The position numbers were made by a program, and so were the translations under genes. The notes beneath the pieces are model-generated. The model made no database searches and was not told the DNA's origin. It saw nothing but the letters and a program-made list of their open reading frames with translations. DNA of 64,000 nucleotides. It comes from Methylorubrum populi. Lineage in GTDB: Bacteria; Pseudomonadota; Alphaproteobacteria; Rhizobiales; Beijerinckiaceae. This document shows, in pieces, positions 35,392 through 44,536 of this stretch; the first letter of the stretch is position 1; the number at the start of each line of letters is the position of its first letter. The stretch spans positions 1,636,501-1,700,500 of the forward strand of contig NZ_AP014809.1 of NCBI RefSeq assembly GCF_002355515.1. Direction: 5' to 3'.

Positions 35392-36974
35392 CCTTGGGCC
35401 GTTCTCCCTGTGGTGGTCTCCGGTCGGAAGTCGCGCCGGATCGCGGCGCGCAGGTCCAGCACACCCGTCAATCCCGCGAGCTGCGTGCGCAGGCGGTCGC
35501 CCTCCCCCTCCGGCAGGCGCGCCAGGAGGGCGGCGGCCGCGGCGGCGTTGTCGTCGCTCGGCCAGAGCCGGTCGCCGAGGCGGGCGATCACCCAGGGCTT
35601 GGCCAGATCGCGCCGCAGGGCGTCCGAGCCGCGGGTGACGAAGGCGAGCCAGTCGAGGAGCGCGGCGCTGAAGGCTTCCGAAAAATGCTCAGGGCCTTGG
35701 CCCAGCACCGCCAGCACCACCTCGATCTTGCGGGCGCGGATCAGCGCGCCGACTCGCGCCTCCCACTCGGCATCGGGCAGGAGGTCGAGCGCCTCCGCCC
35801 ACATGCCCAGAACCTCGTTGGTGCGGCGGACGCCGGTGACCTTGCCCTCGTAGGCTTCCGCCGTGATGTCGGCCATTGCCGCCGTCCAGGCTGAATCGAG
35901 GCTGCGCTTGGCCGCCGAGAACAGCCCGTGGAAGACCGGATCGGCCCACTCGCTGCGCAGGGCGAGCTCGATCCAGAGCCGGGGCGGATGCTCGGCGAAG
36001 GCGTGGAGCGGCGCGCGCGCCAGGATCGCCCGCAGCAGGCCGGCCCGGGCACCGCCGCCGCGCCGCTCCCACGAGTTCGCCTCGACGCCGTCGCGGGCCA
36101 ACTCCGGACTCTCCTCCGGCAGGGTGACGACGAGGCTGTGCGCGGTGCCGCCCAGCAGCTTGCGCTTGCTCTCGACGCTCAGCGCGGCGCGGGCGCGGGC
36201 CGCCATGCGCTCGGCGTAGCGTGAGCCGGGAAGGCCCGGCAGCAGGCGCTGCGCGGCGAGCCGCACGCCGCTGGCGCGGTCGTCGAGGCAGGCTTCGAGA
36301 AAGGGTTCGTCGGCCGCCGACAGGCCGGTCGCCAGCGCGTGGACCAGGGCCTCGCGGATATCCGCCTTCTCCTTGCGGAAGACCGGTTCCAGGGCGGCGC
36401 GGGCGCCCTCGGGATCGCGGGCGCGCAAGGCGGTGAAGGCGGCGCGGCGCTCGGCCACCGTGCCTTCGGTCCAATCCGCCGTCTCCGCCGCCTCCCCCGT
36501 CTCGGCCGGGATCTCGCCGCAGGCGCGGGCGAGCCAGTCGAGTTCGGCGCCGATGACGGCAGGGGCGGTCGCCGGCAGGCTGTCGCGCTGCTGCATCAGC
36601 GCCTGGAGCAGCCAGGCGGGCGGGCGCAGGCCTGAGGCGGCGGCGAGGTCGAACCACTCCTCGACGCGTTTACGCGCGCCGGTGCCCTCGGTGAGGAGGC
36701 CGTAGAGCCGGGTCGCGGCCGCCGGTGGGCATTCGGGCCCGAAGGTGTCGCGCGGCTCAGGTGGCGCCAGCGCCTCCGGCCCGAGCCCCGTGCCGGCGAG
36801 GTGGTGGACGCCTTCCGCGGCGAGCCGGACCAGCAGGGCGCCGCCGGGATCGCTTTCCGCGACCAGACCGGCGAGCGGACCGGGGGCGGCGGGCGGGGCG
36901 CGTTCGGCCCCGAGGAGCGCGGCGGCGAGCACCGGCTCCCAGCCATCCGGTGCGCGATCGACAGTCTCCATCAT
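35388..36974 (-). CDS. DUF5691-family helical protein
   Basis: 528 residues, almost wholly Ala/Leu/Arg/Glu-rich helix. Repeating segments such as FLEACLDDRASGVRLAAQRL suggest HEAT-like repeats and a scaffold role. Family DUF5691 is known only by its company with SWIM, MoxR and VWA genes. Two consecutive ATGs (36974, 36971) open the gene; 36974 gives the 4-bp overlap with the SWIM gene. No signal or membrane segment. Confidence 0.82.
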   Translation of the reverse strand: MMETVDRAPDGWEPVLAAALLGAERAPPAAPGPLAGLVAESDPGGALLVRLAAEGVHHLAGTGLGPEALAPPEPRDTFGPECPPAAATRLYGLLTEGTGARKRVEEWFDLAAASGLRPPAWLLQALMQQRDSLPATAPAVIGAELDWLARACGEIPAETGEAAETADWTEGTVAERRAAFTALRARDPEGARAALEPVFRKEKADIREALVHALATGLSAADEPFLEACLDDRASGVRLAAQRLLPGLPGSRYAERMAARARAALSVESKRKLLGGTAHSLVVTLPEESPELARDGVEANSWERRGGGARAGLLRAILARAPLHAFAEHPPRLWIELALRSEWADPVFHGLFSAAKRSLDSAWTAAMADITAEAYEGKVTGVRRTNEVLGMWAEALDLLPDAEWEARVGALIRARKIEVVLAVLGQGPEHFSEAFSAALLDWLAFVTRGSDALRRDLAKPWVIARLGDRLWPSDDNAAAAAALLARLPEGEGDRLRTQLAGLTGVLDLRAAIRRDFRPETTTGRTAQG

Positions 36975-38359
36975 GCCACCTGCAACAGGACCGGCTGCGC
37001 GCCCTGCGCCGGCATCGCGTAGAGGCGCCCCTCCGTCACCAGGGCGAGCGGCTGCAGGCCGTAGCCGTCGTAGAGGCCGAACAGATCGACCGGGCGGCCC
37101 GCCGCCACGGCGAGCAGGCTCGGCAGGCGCGGATCGGCCCGGAGCGCGAGGCAACCGGTCTCGTCCCCCGCCGCCAAGGCGGGCAACGAACCTGTCTTGC
37201 CGCTGGCTGCCGCGGCGGCGAGGCGCCCGAGCCGCACATTCAGGAGGCGCACCGGCCAGCGCTCACACCAGGGCGCGCGGGCCAGCACCTCGGCGAAGGT
37301 GTCCCGCGCCGCCGCGACGCTAGCCGCGCCGGGCAGAGCCGCCTCGGCCGCCGGGCCGGCGGCACCATCACGAAAGACGGCCCGCAGCGGCGGGTCGCCG
37401 GGCTGGAAGGCGAGCGCGCCGGAAAAGTCCTGGCCGGCGGCGGGGGCCGGCGGCAGGGGCGAGCCTGCGGTCCCGTAATCGATCACCTGGGCCAGGGCGC
37501 CGCTGGCGCGGCCGACGAGCCAGACCGAGCGGGCGGTGAGCCGATCCTCCTCCTCGACCGCGTGGGCCAGCACCGCCCAGGTGTCGGCATGGTCCGGGCG
37601 GGCGGCCATCTCCTCGGCGGTGACGGGGTAGCCGAGCGCCGCGCGCACGCCGGCCGCCTGCTCGGGCGCGAGCGCGTCGAGGCGGCGGGCGGCCCGGAGC
37701 AGCAGGGCGAGCCGGCCGAGGCCGAGGGCGAGCGCCGCCTCCGGCCGGGGCGCGCCTGCTTGAGGTGCGGCGGCGATCAGTCCCGGCAGGGCGCGCACGC
37801 GCCGGGCGAGGCCGGGAGCCTGCCCGTCCACGAGGCGGCCGGCCATGCGGTCCCAGAAGGCGTAGGGTTCGGAGCGCGCGGCGGCCAGCCCGCGCCGCAT
37901 CAGGTCGCGGAGCCAGAGATCGAGTTCGTCGAGTGCCGCCGCGACCCGGTCCTCGCGGGCCTGCCGGCGCTTGGCCTGCGCCCGCTCGTCGACGGGCTTG
38001 GCCGGCTCCTTCGCCCGCGTCTCGGCCGCCGCGGCGCGGCTCTCGCGCCCCTTCATCCAGGCGGCGGCCCAGTCCGGCGGCGCGCCCTCGGCGATCGGCG
38101 AGGCCGCATCGACCAGCATCAGGCCGAGACCGTGCTTGCAGGGGAACTTGCGGCTCGGGCAGGTGCATTTCGAGGCCGGGCCGGCGAGATCCGCCACCGT
38201 GCGGTAGGGGCTCGCCCCGCTGCCCTTGATCTCGCCCCAGATCACCGTCCCCGCCCGGCCGAGGCCGGCCCATTTCTGCGGTTTCGCCTGATCCTGCCCG
38301 GCCTTGCGGCTCGACGCATCGGGGGCGAGATCGAGGATCTGGGCAGTCGTCAGGCTCAT
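36971..38359 (-). CDS. SWIM zinc-finger protein, first gene of the MoxR/VWA operon
   Basis: 462 residues. The SWIM motif CxC-x6-CxH is C65, C67, C74, H76 in SKCTCPSRKFPCKHGLGL, a zinc site thought to bind nucleic acid or protein. A charged helical stretch follows (REDRVAAALDELDLWLRDLM), then a C-terminal region of Ala-rich strands and helices of unknown fold. The 195 bp upstream to zwf must hold the promoter for all seven genes; it is relatively AT-rich but no confident -35/-10 pair was assigned. Confidence 0.88.
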   Translation of the reverse strand: MSLTTAQILDLAPDASSRKAGQDQAKPQKWAGLGRAGTVIWGEIKGSGASPYRTVADLAGPASKCTCPSRKFPCKHGLGLMLVDAASPIAEGAPPDWAAAWMKGRESRAAAAETRAKEPAKPVDERAQAKRRQAREDRVAAALDELDLWLRDLMRRGLAAARSEPYAFWDRMAGRLVDGQAPGLARRVRALPGLIAAAPQAGAPRPEAALALGLGRLALLLRAARRLDALAPEQAAGVRAALGYPVTAEEMAARPDHADTWAVLAHAVEEEDRLTARSVWLVGRASGALAQVIDYGTAGSPLPPAPAAGQDFSGALAFQPGDPPLRAVFRDGAAGPAAEAALPGAASVAAARDTFAEVLARAPWCERWPVRLLNVRLGRLAAAAASGKTGSLPALAAGDETGCLALRADPRLPSLLAVAAGRPVDLFGLYDGYGLQPLALVTEGRLYAMPAQGAQPVLLQVA

Positions 38360-38554
38360 GCGGTCGGCGGGTTGGATGTCCGTCAGTCGAATCGTTGATG
38401 CGTCAGCTTAAACAGATCGGCTTGATGAGCAAGTTTTCCTTGAAATCCCGATTTTCGCTGAGCCGGCAACCGTCTTGACGGCCTTTGTTCTGAGGCTAAT
38501 CTGAGAATAGTTCCAGTTTAACGCCTTTGGCGCGAATCATAGCCTGGGGGGTGC

Positions 38555-39982
38555 TCAGCCCTGCTCGTCGGTGTTGCGCCATTCCCGCTCGAAGGGCAGG
38601 CGCCAGGCTTGCGGCGCCACGAGCTGGTGGATCGATTTCGGGCCCCAGGAGCCCGGCGCGTAGAGCCGCACCGGCGGCGGCGCTTCCAGGAGCGGGGTCG
38701 AGACCTCCCACAGCCGCTCGATGCCCTCGGCGGTGGTGAACAGGGTGTGATCGCCGCGCATGGCGTCGAGGATCAGCCGCTCGTAGGCCTCCAGCACCTC
38801 GCCCATCAGGCCGGTATCCTTCATGTTGAACTGGAGCGAGAGCTTGTCGAGCCGCATCCCCGGCCCCGGCCGCTTGCCGTAGAACGACAGCGACATCTTG
38901 GAGGCGTCGGCGAGATCGAAGGTGAGGTGGTCGGGCCCCTGCGCGCCGACCCCCGAATTGACCGGGAACATGCTTTTCGGCGGTTCGCGGAAGGCGATCG
39001 AGATGATGCGCTGCCCCTCCGCCATCCGCTTGCCGGTGCGCAGGAAGAACGGCACCCCGGCCCAGCGCCAGTTGTCGATGCGGCACTTGAGGGCGATGAA
39101 GGTCTCGGTGTCCGATTGCGGATCGACGCCGGGCTCGGATCGGTAGCCGGCATACTGACCGCGCACCACCTCCCGCGGGTCGAGCGGGAGCATCGAGCGG
39201 AACACCTTGTTCTTCTCTTCCGAGATCGGGCCCGGTTCGAGCGAGGTCGGCGGCTCCATCGCCATGAAGCCGAGGATCTGGAACAGGTGGGTCACCACCA
39301 TGTCGCGATAGGCACCCGTCGCCTCGTAGAAGGCGGCGCGGGTGCTGAGGCCCAGGGTCTCCGGCACGTCGATCTGCACGTGGTCGATGAAGGTGCGGTT
39401 CCAGATCGGCTCGAACAGGCCGTTGGCGAAGCGGAAGGCCAGGATGTTCTGCGCCGGCTCCTTGCCGAGGAAGTGGTCGATGCGGAAAATCTGGTCCTCG
39501 GAAAACACCTCGTGCAGCCGGTCGTTGAGCGCCACCGCGCTCTCCAGATCGGTGCCGAACGGCTTCTCCATGACGATGCGCGAGCCCGCGGCGAGATCCG
39601 CCTCGGCGAGCAGCCGCACCACGGTCAGAGCGGCGGCGGGCGGCACGCTGAGATAGTGCAGGCGCTGACACGGCTGCCCGAAGCTCGCCTCGGCCCGGCC
39701 CACCGCCGCGGCGAGCGCCTCGGCGCCGGCGGAGAGCGGCACGTAGTCGAGCCGTTCGGCGAAGGCCGCCCATTCCCCGTCCCCGGCCTGGCGGGTGAAG
39801 AACTGGTCGATCGCCTTGCGCGCGCGTTCGCGGAACGCCTCGATGCCGAGATCGTCCAGCGACACGCCGACGATGCGCAGATCGGGGATGAAGCCGGCAC
39901 TGAACAGGTGGAACAGGCCGGGCAGCAGCTTTCGCTGGGCGAGGTCGCCGGTGGCGCCGACGAGGACGACGACCTGCGGCAT
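38555..39982 (-). CDS. zwf: Glucose-6-phosphate 1-dehydrogenase
   Basis: 475 residues from ATG 39982 (an upstream ATG at 40042 would give 495). It oxidises glucose 6-phosphate with NAD(P)+ in the oxidative pentose phosphate / Entner-Doudoroff entry. The nucleotide loop GATGDLAQRKLLP, the substrate motif RIDHFLGKE and EKPFGTDL are clear. No pgl or edd gene is adjacent, so it appears to be a single-gene unit; it runs in the same direction as the SWIM operon, 195 bp upstream of it. Confidence 0.94.
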   Translation of the reverse strand: MPQVVVLVGATGDLAQRKLLPGLFHLFSAGFIPDLRIVGVSLDDLGIEAFRERARKAIDQFFTRQAGDGEWAAFAERLDYVPLSAGAEALAAAVGRAEASFGQPCQRLHYLSVPPAAALTVVRLLAEADLAAGSRIVMEKPFGTDLESAVALNDRLHEVFSEDQIFRIDHFLGKEPAQNILAFRFANGLFEPIWNRTFIDHVQIDVPETLGLSTRAAFYEATGAYRDMVVTHLFQILGFMAMEPPTSLEPGPISEEKNKVFRSMLPLDPREVVRGQYAGYRSEPGVDPQSDTETFIALKCRIDNWRWAGVPFFLRTGKRMAEGQRIISIAFREPPKSMFPVNSGVGAQGPDHLTFDLADASKMSLSFYGKRPGPGMRLDKLSLQFNMKDTGLMGEVLEAYERLILDAMRGDHTLFTTAEGIERLWEVSTPLLEAPPPVRLYAPGSWGPKSIHQLVAPQAWRLPFEREWRNTDEQG

Positions 39983-40127
39983 TTTCGGGCCGACGCCCGC
40001 CCCCAGCCGTGACGCGCGCGATCCTGCCAAGCGGGCCTCCATCGGCGCGCCGGACTTGCGCGCACAGGATGAGGTAGGGCCAGGGCGATTCGTGCCAAGC
40101 TTGCGCGGTTGCGGCGCGTCAGTCGGG

Positions 40128-40137
40128 ATTGCGCAAT
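40128..40137. promoter_or_regulatory. Candidate ParD operator
   Basis: ATTGCGCAAT is a perfect 10-bp palindrome 37 bp before the parD start. ParD antitoxins autorepress through such sites. Short, so only suggestive. Confidence 0.35.
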
Positions 40138-40174
40138 ACCAAGATCGGGTACACCTTGCCGGCCGGAGGGATTG

Positions 40175-40423
40175 ATGTCGCGCAACACGTCCGTCTCACT
40201 CGGCGAGCACTTTGCACAGTTCATCGACCGTCAGGTCGAGAGGGGACGTTACGGCTCCGCCAGCGAAGTGGTCCGGGCCGGGCTTCGTCTCCTGGAGGAG
40301 CAGGAGGCCGCCCTCGACACGCTCCGGGCCGCACTGATCGAGGGGGAGGAGAGCGGCTCGCCCGAGCCGTTCGACACGGAGGCCTTCCTCCGGGAGAAGC
40401 GTGAGGGCGCGCACCGCGGATGA
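40175..40423 (+). CDS. parD: ParD-family antitoxin
   Basis: 82 residues. The ribbon-helix-helix start [20 protein letters not shown] and [21 protein letters not shown] are typical of ParD. The acidic C-terminal half ([20 protein letters not shown]) would wrap the toxin. ATG 40175 follows a GGAGG site. It overlaps parE by 4 bp (ATGA). A mobile-type stability module placed between zwf and the glycosylase gene. Confidence 0.9.
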   Translation: MSRNTSVSLGEHFAQFIDRQVERGRYGSASEVVRAGLRLLEEQEAALDTLRAALIEGEESGSPEPFDTEAFLREKREGAHRG

Positions 40424-40710
40424 GCGTCCGCCTCTCGCCGAGGGCGCGGGCGGATCTCAGCCGGATATGGGACGATTCGGCCGAGCGCTGGGGGGCGGAT
40501 CAGGCCGACCGCTATACCCGCCTTCTGGCCGAGGGTTTCGATCGACTGGCCGAGGATCCGGCTCGGGGTCGGAGGGCGGACGAGATCCGCAGCGGGTATT
40601 TCCGCTTCTCCGTGGGCTCGCACGTCCTGTTCTACCGCCTGAGCACCGACGGCGGCATCGAGATCATCCGCATCCTTCACGGGCGGATGGATTTCAAACG
40701 CCATCTTTGA
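40420..40710 (+). CDS. parE: ParE-family toxin
   Basis: 96 residues with the RelE/ParE fold: [36 protein letters not shown], and the C-terminal strand region [24 protein letters not shown]. ParE toxins inhibit DNA gyrase. The gene is full length with no damage visible, so the pair is probably active. Confidence 0.9.
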   Translation: MSVRLSPRARADLSRIWDDSAERWGADQADRYTRLLAEGFDRLAEDPARGRRADEIRSGYFRFSVGSHVLFYRLSTDGGIEIIRILHGRMDFKRHL

Positions 40711-40802
40711 GGCGTCCCTGCGAAGGGAACGGTTAGGGGATCGGTGCGCCTCGGGCGCGGTGACGCATCGCGCGGGCGCGCCATCCGCTCCATCTCGGAG
40801 CG

Positions 40803-41441
40803 ATGCCCGCCCTCCCCGACCGTTTCGAAGCGACCGCCGCCCGCCTGCGCGCCTGCCGGCTCTGCCGCGACGCGCCGCTCTACGGCGCACCCCTGCCGCA
40901 CGAGCCGCGGCCGGTGGTGCAGGGCTCGGCCACCGCGCGGCTGCTGATCGCGAGTCAGGCGCCGGGCAATCGGGCGCATCGCAGCGGCATCCCGTTCAGC
41001 GACCCGTCCGGCCGGCGCCTGCGGGCGTGGCTCGGGCTCGACGAGGCGAGCTTCTACGATCCCGGGCGGGTGGCGATCCTGCCGATGGGCGCCTGCTTTC
41101 CCGGCCTCGACGCCAAGGGCGGCGACCGGCCGCCGCGGCGGGAATGTGCGCCCGCGTGGCGGGCCGACCTGCTGGCCGGACTGCCGCGCCTCGACCTGAT
41201 CCTGGTGATCGGCCAGTACGCGCAAGCCTGGCATCTCGGGCCGCGGCCGGGCGGCCTCACCGAGACGGTCGCGGGCTGGCGCGCCATCCTCGCGGCGTCC
41301 GGGCGGCCGCGGGTGCTGCCGCTACCGCATCCCTCCTGGCGCAACAACGGCTGGCTCAGGACGAATCCGTGGTTCGAGGCGGAGCTTCTGCCGGTGCTGC
41401 GGGCCGAGGTGGCGCGGGTGATGGCAAAGGGTTCGGACTGA
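40803..41441 (+). CDS. Uracil-DNA glycosylase-family protein with Fe-S cysteine pattern
   Basis: 212 residues. It has the UDG fold motifs SQAPGNRAHRSGIPFSDPSG and PLPHPSWRNNGW, the latter holding the catalytic-loop histidine. Four cysteines (C18, C21, C98, C115) follow the CxxC..C..C spacing of 4Fe-4S-binding family 4/5 UDGs. It would remove uracil or other deaminated bases from DNA. The first motif lacks the usual GEAPG acid (SQAPG here), so specificity may differ. Confidence 0.82.
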   Translation: MPALPDRFEATAARLRACRLCRDAPLYGAPLPHEPRPVVQGSATARLLIASQAPGNRAHRSGIPFSDPSGRRLRAWLGLDEASFYDPGRVAILPMGACFPGLDAKGGDRPPRRECAPAWRADLLAGLPRLDLILVIGQYAQAWHLGPRPGGLTETVAGWRAILAASGRPRVLPLPHPSWRNNGWLRTNPWFEAELLPVLRAEVARVMAKGSD

Positions 41442-41640
41442 CGGGCCGGGGCTGTCGCTCAGGGTGGCCCCCGGCGATCCGTTCGATCAGCCGAGCGGCC
41501 CATCCGGCCTACCGAAGCGCGGCCTCGTATCCCCACGCCCGGACGCCGGGATGTTTGGGCGACATCCGATCCTGCGAGGTTCGAGATCGGAGTCGGCCAC
41601 CGTCGAGCCCGAATCCGGCACACAGGCGTGAAGGAGCGCG

Positions 41641-42399
41641 ATGTTGACAGGCAGCCCCCTTGAGGGGATCGCTGCCGCGCAAGCCACCGACGAGAGTCCG
41701 ATGCCGGAGAGTGCCGACCCCCGCGACCGCCTGATCGTCGCCCTCGACCTGCCCGACGTGGCGGCGGCCGAGCGGCTCGTCGCGCGCATCGGCGATGCGG
41801 CGACCTTCTACAAGATCGGTTACCGGCTCGCCTATGCGGGCGGGCTCGACTTCGCCGCCCGCCTCGCGGCGGAAGGCAAGAAAACCTTCCTCGATCTCAA
41901 GCTCCACGATATCGGCAACACCGTCGAGGAGGGGGTGCGCTCGGCCTCCGCGCTCGGCGCGACCTTCCTGACGGTGCATGCCTATCCGCAGACCATGCGC
42001 GCGGCCGTGCGCGGGCGGTCGTCGGGCCTGAAGATCCTCGCCGTCACCGTGCTGACCTCCTACGACGACGCGGACGCGGCGGAAGCCGGCTACGCCCTGC
42101 CGGTCGCCGACCTCGTCGCGCGCCGCGCGGAACAGGCCGCGGTCATCGGCATCGACGGCATCGTCTGCTCGGCGGCCGAGGCGCAAGCGGTGCGCGGACG
42201 GATCGGTCCCTCGGGTCTGATCGTGACGCCCGGCATCCGGCCGGCGGGCGCGGAGGCCGGTGACCAGAAGCGGGTGATGACACCGGCGCAGGCGCGGGCG
42301 GCGGGCATCGACCACGTGGTGGTCGGGCGCCCGATCACCGGGGCCGAGGACCCCCGCGCGATCGCGCAGAGAATCGTTGCCGAGATGGAGGATGCCTGA
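41641..42399 (+). CDS. pyrF: Orotidine 5'-phosphate decarboxylase
   Basis: 252 residues from ATG 41641, which has AAGGAG four bases upstream; ATG 41701 begins the conserved domain but has a weaker site. It makes UMP from [19 protein letters not shown], the catalytic [15 protein letters not shown] (Lys-Asp network), and [17 protein letters not shown] are diagnostic. The downstream DUF1330 gene begins 2 bp after the stop, so they form an operon. Confidence 0.95.
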   Translation: MLTGSPLEGIAAAQATDESPMPESADPRDRLIVALDLPDVAAAERLVARIGDAATFYKIGYRLAYAGGLDFAARLAAEGKKTFLDLKLHDIGNTVEEGVRSASALGATFLTVHAYPQTMRAAVRGRSSGLKILAVTVLTSYDDADAAEAGYALPVADLVARRAEQAAVIGIDGIVCSAAEAQAVRGRIGPSGLIVTPGIRPAGAEAGDQKRVMTPAQARAAGIDHVVVGRPITGAEDPRAIAQRIVAEMEDA

Positions 42400-42400
42400 A

Positions 42401-42745
42401 ATGGCCAAGGGCTACTGGATCGTGCGGGTCGATGTGAGCGACGCCGAGGCCTACAAGGCCTACGCGGCGGCCAACGGCGCCGCCTTCGCCCGCTTCGGCG
42501 GCCGCTTTCTCGTGCGCGGCGGCGCCTTTGAGGCGGTGGCGGGGCAGGCGCGGGCCCGCAACGTGATCGTCGAGTTCCCGAGCTACGAGGACGCGCTCGC
42601 CTGCTGGAACTCCGACCTCTACCAATCGGCCCGCGCCCTGCAGAAGGGCGGCGCCGAGGCCGACATCCTGGTGATCGAGGGCTATGACGGGCCGCAGCCG
42701 GTCGTCTCCGAGCCGGCGCCGACGCCGGGCGCCGCGTCGGAATAG
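42401..42745 (+). CDS. DUF1330-family protein
   Basis: 114 residues, a small ferredoxin-like alpha/beta dimer family. GYWIVRVDVSDAEAYKAYAAAN, the central RFLVRGG, the VIVEFPSYEDALACWNS strand-helix and QKGGAEADILVIEGYDG match DUF1330. Biochemical role unknown. Directly follows pyrF with a 1-bp gap. Confidence 0.88.
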   Translation: MAKGYWIVRVDVSDAEAYKAYAAANGAAFARFGGRFLVRGGAFEAVAGQARARNVIVEFPSYEDALACWNSDLYQSARALQKGGAEADILVIEGYDGPQPVVSEPAPTPGAASE

Positions 42746-42770
42746 CGGGGCTCCCTCCCGGCAGGCCGCC

Positions 42771-43397
42771 TCAGCGGCCCGCCGTCCGCAGGGCGCCGAG
42801 CAGGAAGGCGATCATCACCGGCAGCGGCGGCTCGATCGTGTTGGGCTGGCGGCCGACCAGCATCGGATGGCAGTAGCGCGTGATCCCGGCCTGGAGGCAG
42901 GCCGCCGCGCTCGTCGGGTCGCCGGCAGCGAAGGCGCCCTCGCGCATCCCGTCGGCCACCACCCGCGCGAGAACGGCGCCGATGCGGTCGACATGCGCCT
43001 GGCAGACGCCCCAACTCTCGCTCATCGCCGCCTCGACCATCTCGTGGACGCGCGGATGCGCCTCGAAGCGGCGGCGGCAATCGTCGTGGAGCGCGGTGAT
43101 GATCCGGGCCAGCCGCTCGGGCGCGTCGAGCTTCGGCGCGGCGGCGATGGCGGCGATCATTGCCTCGATCTCGCCGGTCAGTTGCTCGACCACGGCCTCG
43201 TTGATCGCCTTCTTCGACTCGAAGAAGCGGTAGACGTTGGCCGGGCTCATCTTGAGCGTGCGGGCGATGTCGGCGACCGTCGTCTTCTGGTAGCCGATCT
43301 CTTGGAACGAGCGGGCCGCCGCCTCGACGATCCGATCGCGCGTCGTCGGCGCGGTCTCGTCCGAGGGTGGAAGAATGTGGGCCGTGGCGGCGGGCAT
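42771..43397 (-). CDS. TetR-family transcriptional regulator
   Basis: 208 residues. The helix-turn-helix is RDRIVEAAARSFQEIGYQKT followed by TVADIARTLKMSPANVYRFF. The ligand domain is Ala-rich with PEVHEMVEA-like helices (reads RVHEMVEAAMSESWGVC). Diverges from an SDR dehydrogenase; an inverted repeat between them (43416-43436) starts 19 bp from this start codon, suggesting autoregulation and control of the dehydrogenase. Confidence 0.9.
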   Translation of the reverse strand: MPAATAHILPPSDETAPTTRDRIVEAAARSFQEIGYQKTTVADIARTLKMSPANVYRFFESKKAINEAVVEQLTGEIEAMIAAIAAAPKLDAPERLARIITALHDDCRRRFEAHPRVHEMVEAAMSESWGVCQAHVDRIGAVLARVVADGMREGAFAAGDPTSAAACLQAGITRYCHPMLVGRQPNTIEPPLPVMIAFLLGALRTAGR

Positions 43398-43415
43398 CGT
43401 CGTCAGTACCTAAGC

Positions 43416-43436
43416 TTTGACACCGGTCGCGTCAAA
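43416..43436. promoter_or_regulatory. Candidate operator between TetR and SDR genes
   Basis: TTTGAC-N9-GTCAAA is a 21-bp inverted repeat in the divergent promoter region. The left arm also contains TTGACA, a possible -35 element for the rightward gene. Confidence 0.5.
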
Positions 43437-43635
43437 ACGGATCGACGCGAAGGGTTGGCTTCACAAAGCACCAGAGGGGCAGGCTGTTCCAACGCCTCCG
43501 CTCGGGTCCCGGAACCGCGCCGTTCCTCCCGTGATTGCCCCGGGATCGACGCCTCCGAAACGCCGCGCCCGGCCCTGTCGCGATCCGCCGGCGCAACCAT
43601 CGGACGGCGGATCCTTCCGCGGATGGGACGTGCTC

Positions 43636-44418
43636 ATGAAGCTCGACGGCAAGCGGGCCCTGATTACCGGCGCCGATTCCGGAATCGGCCGGGCGACTGC
43701 GATCCTGTTCGCGCGGGAAGGCGCGGACGTCGCGATCACCTACAACACCGACGCGGCCGGCATCGCCGAGACCGCGGCCGCCGTCGAGGCGGCCGGCCGC
43801 CGGGCGCTCGTCATCCAGGACGATGTCGGCGATCCGGCCTCGGTCACCCGGACCTTCGAGACCGCCGGGCGCGATCTCGGCACGCTCGACATCCTGATCA
43901 ACAATGCCGGGCAGGCGATGGGCGGCATGGAGGTCGCCGAGATGGACGACGCGGTGCTGGAGCGCATCTTGCGCGTCAACCTGATGGCGCCGCTGTTCTG
44001 CGCCCGCGCCTTCATCCGCATGCGGCGTGCGGCCGCCGCCAGCCGGCCGGCCGGCGGCAAGATCGTGATCGTCTCCTCGGTCGCCCAGCACCTGCCGACC
44101 CCCGGCAGCGCGCCCTACGGCATGTCGAAGGCGGGGGTCGGCTCGCTCTGCCGCAGCCTGTCCCGGGAACTCGCCGAGGACCGGATCAACGTCAACAACA
44201 TCGCCCCCGGCCTGATCGAGACGCCGATGACCGCCGACCGCTTCGAGCACACCGAGACGCTCGAGCAATCGCTCGCGCGCATCCCGTGGCACCGGGCCGG
44301 TCAGCCGGACGAGATCGCCCGGGCCGCGCTCTACCTGGCCAGCGCGGACTCGGATTACGTGACGGGGCACACGCTCGTGGTCGATGGCGGGCTGACCATG
44401 CAATGGGGCGGTGCGTGA
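43636..44418 (+). CDS. Short-chain dehydrogenase/reductase
   Basis: 260 residues. It has [10 protein letters not shown] (NAD(P) loop), NNAGQAMGG, the catalytic Ser in VSSVAQHL and YGMSK (Tyr-x3-Lys), and ends [10 protein letters not shown]. Closest in style to glucose-1-dehydrogenase / 3-oxoacyl reductase-like SDRs; substrate not determinable. ATG 43636 is used: longer frames lack coding bias. Likely controlled by the divergent TetR protein. Confidence 0.9.
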   Translation: MKLDGKRALITGADSGIGRATAILFAREGADVAITYNTDAAGIAETAAAVEAAGRRALVIQDDVGDPASVTRTFETAGRDLGTLDILINNAGQAMGGMEVAEMDDAVLERILRVNLMAPLFCARAFIRMRRAAAASRPAGGKIVIVSSVAQHLPTPGSAPYGMSKAGVGSLCRSLSRELAEDRINVNNIAPGLIETPMTADRFEHTETLEQSLARIPWHRAGQPDEIARAALYLASADSDYVTGHTLVVDGGLTMQWGGA

Positions 44419-44536
44419 GGGCGCCCGACCCCCGGGAACGGCCCCGCGCGCCTGCGATGGGCATGCGACCGGCATGCGTGGGATTGAGCGGGGTGGTCGA
44501 AACACAACCTTAACGCCCTTGCGGCAGCGTGCTCGC

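Noticed and set aside
40711..40802. Third gene in the parDE module
   Set aside because: Only 92 bp before the glycosylase gene, with no plausible open frame.
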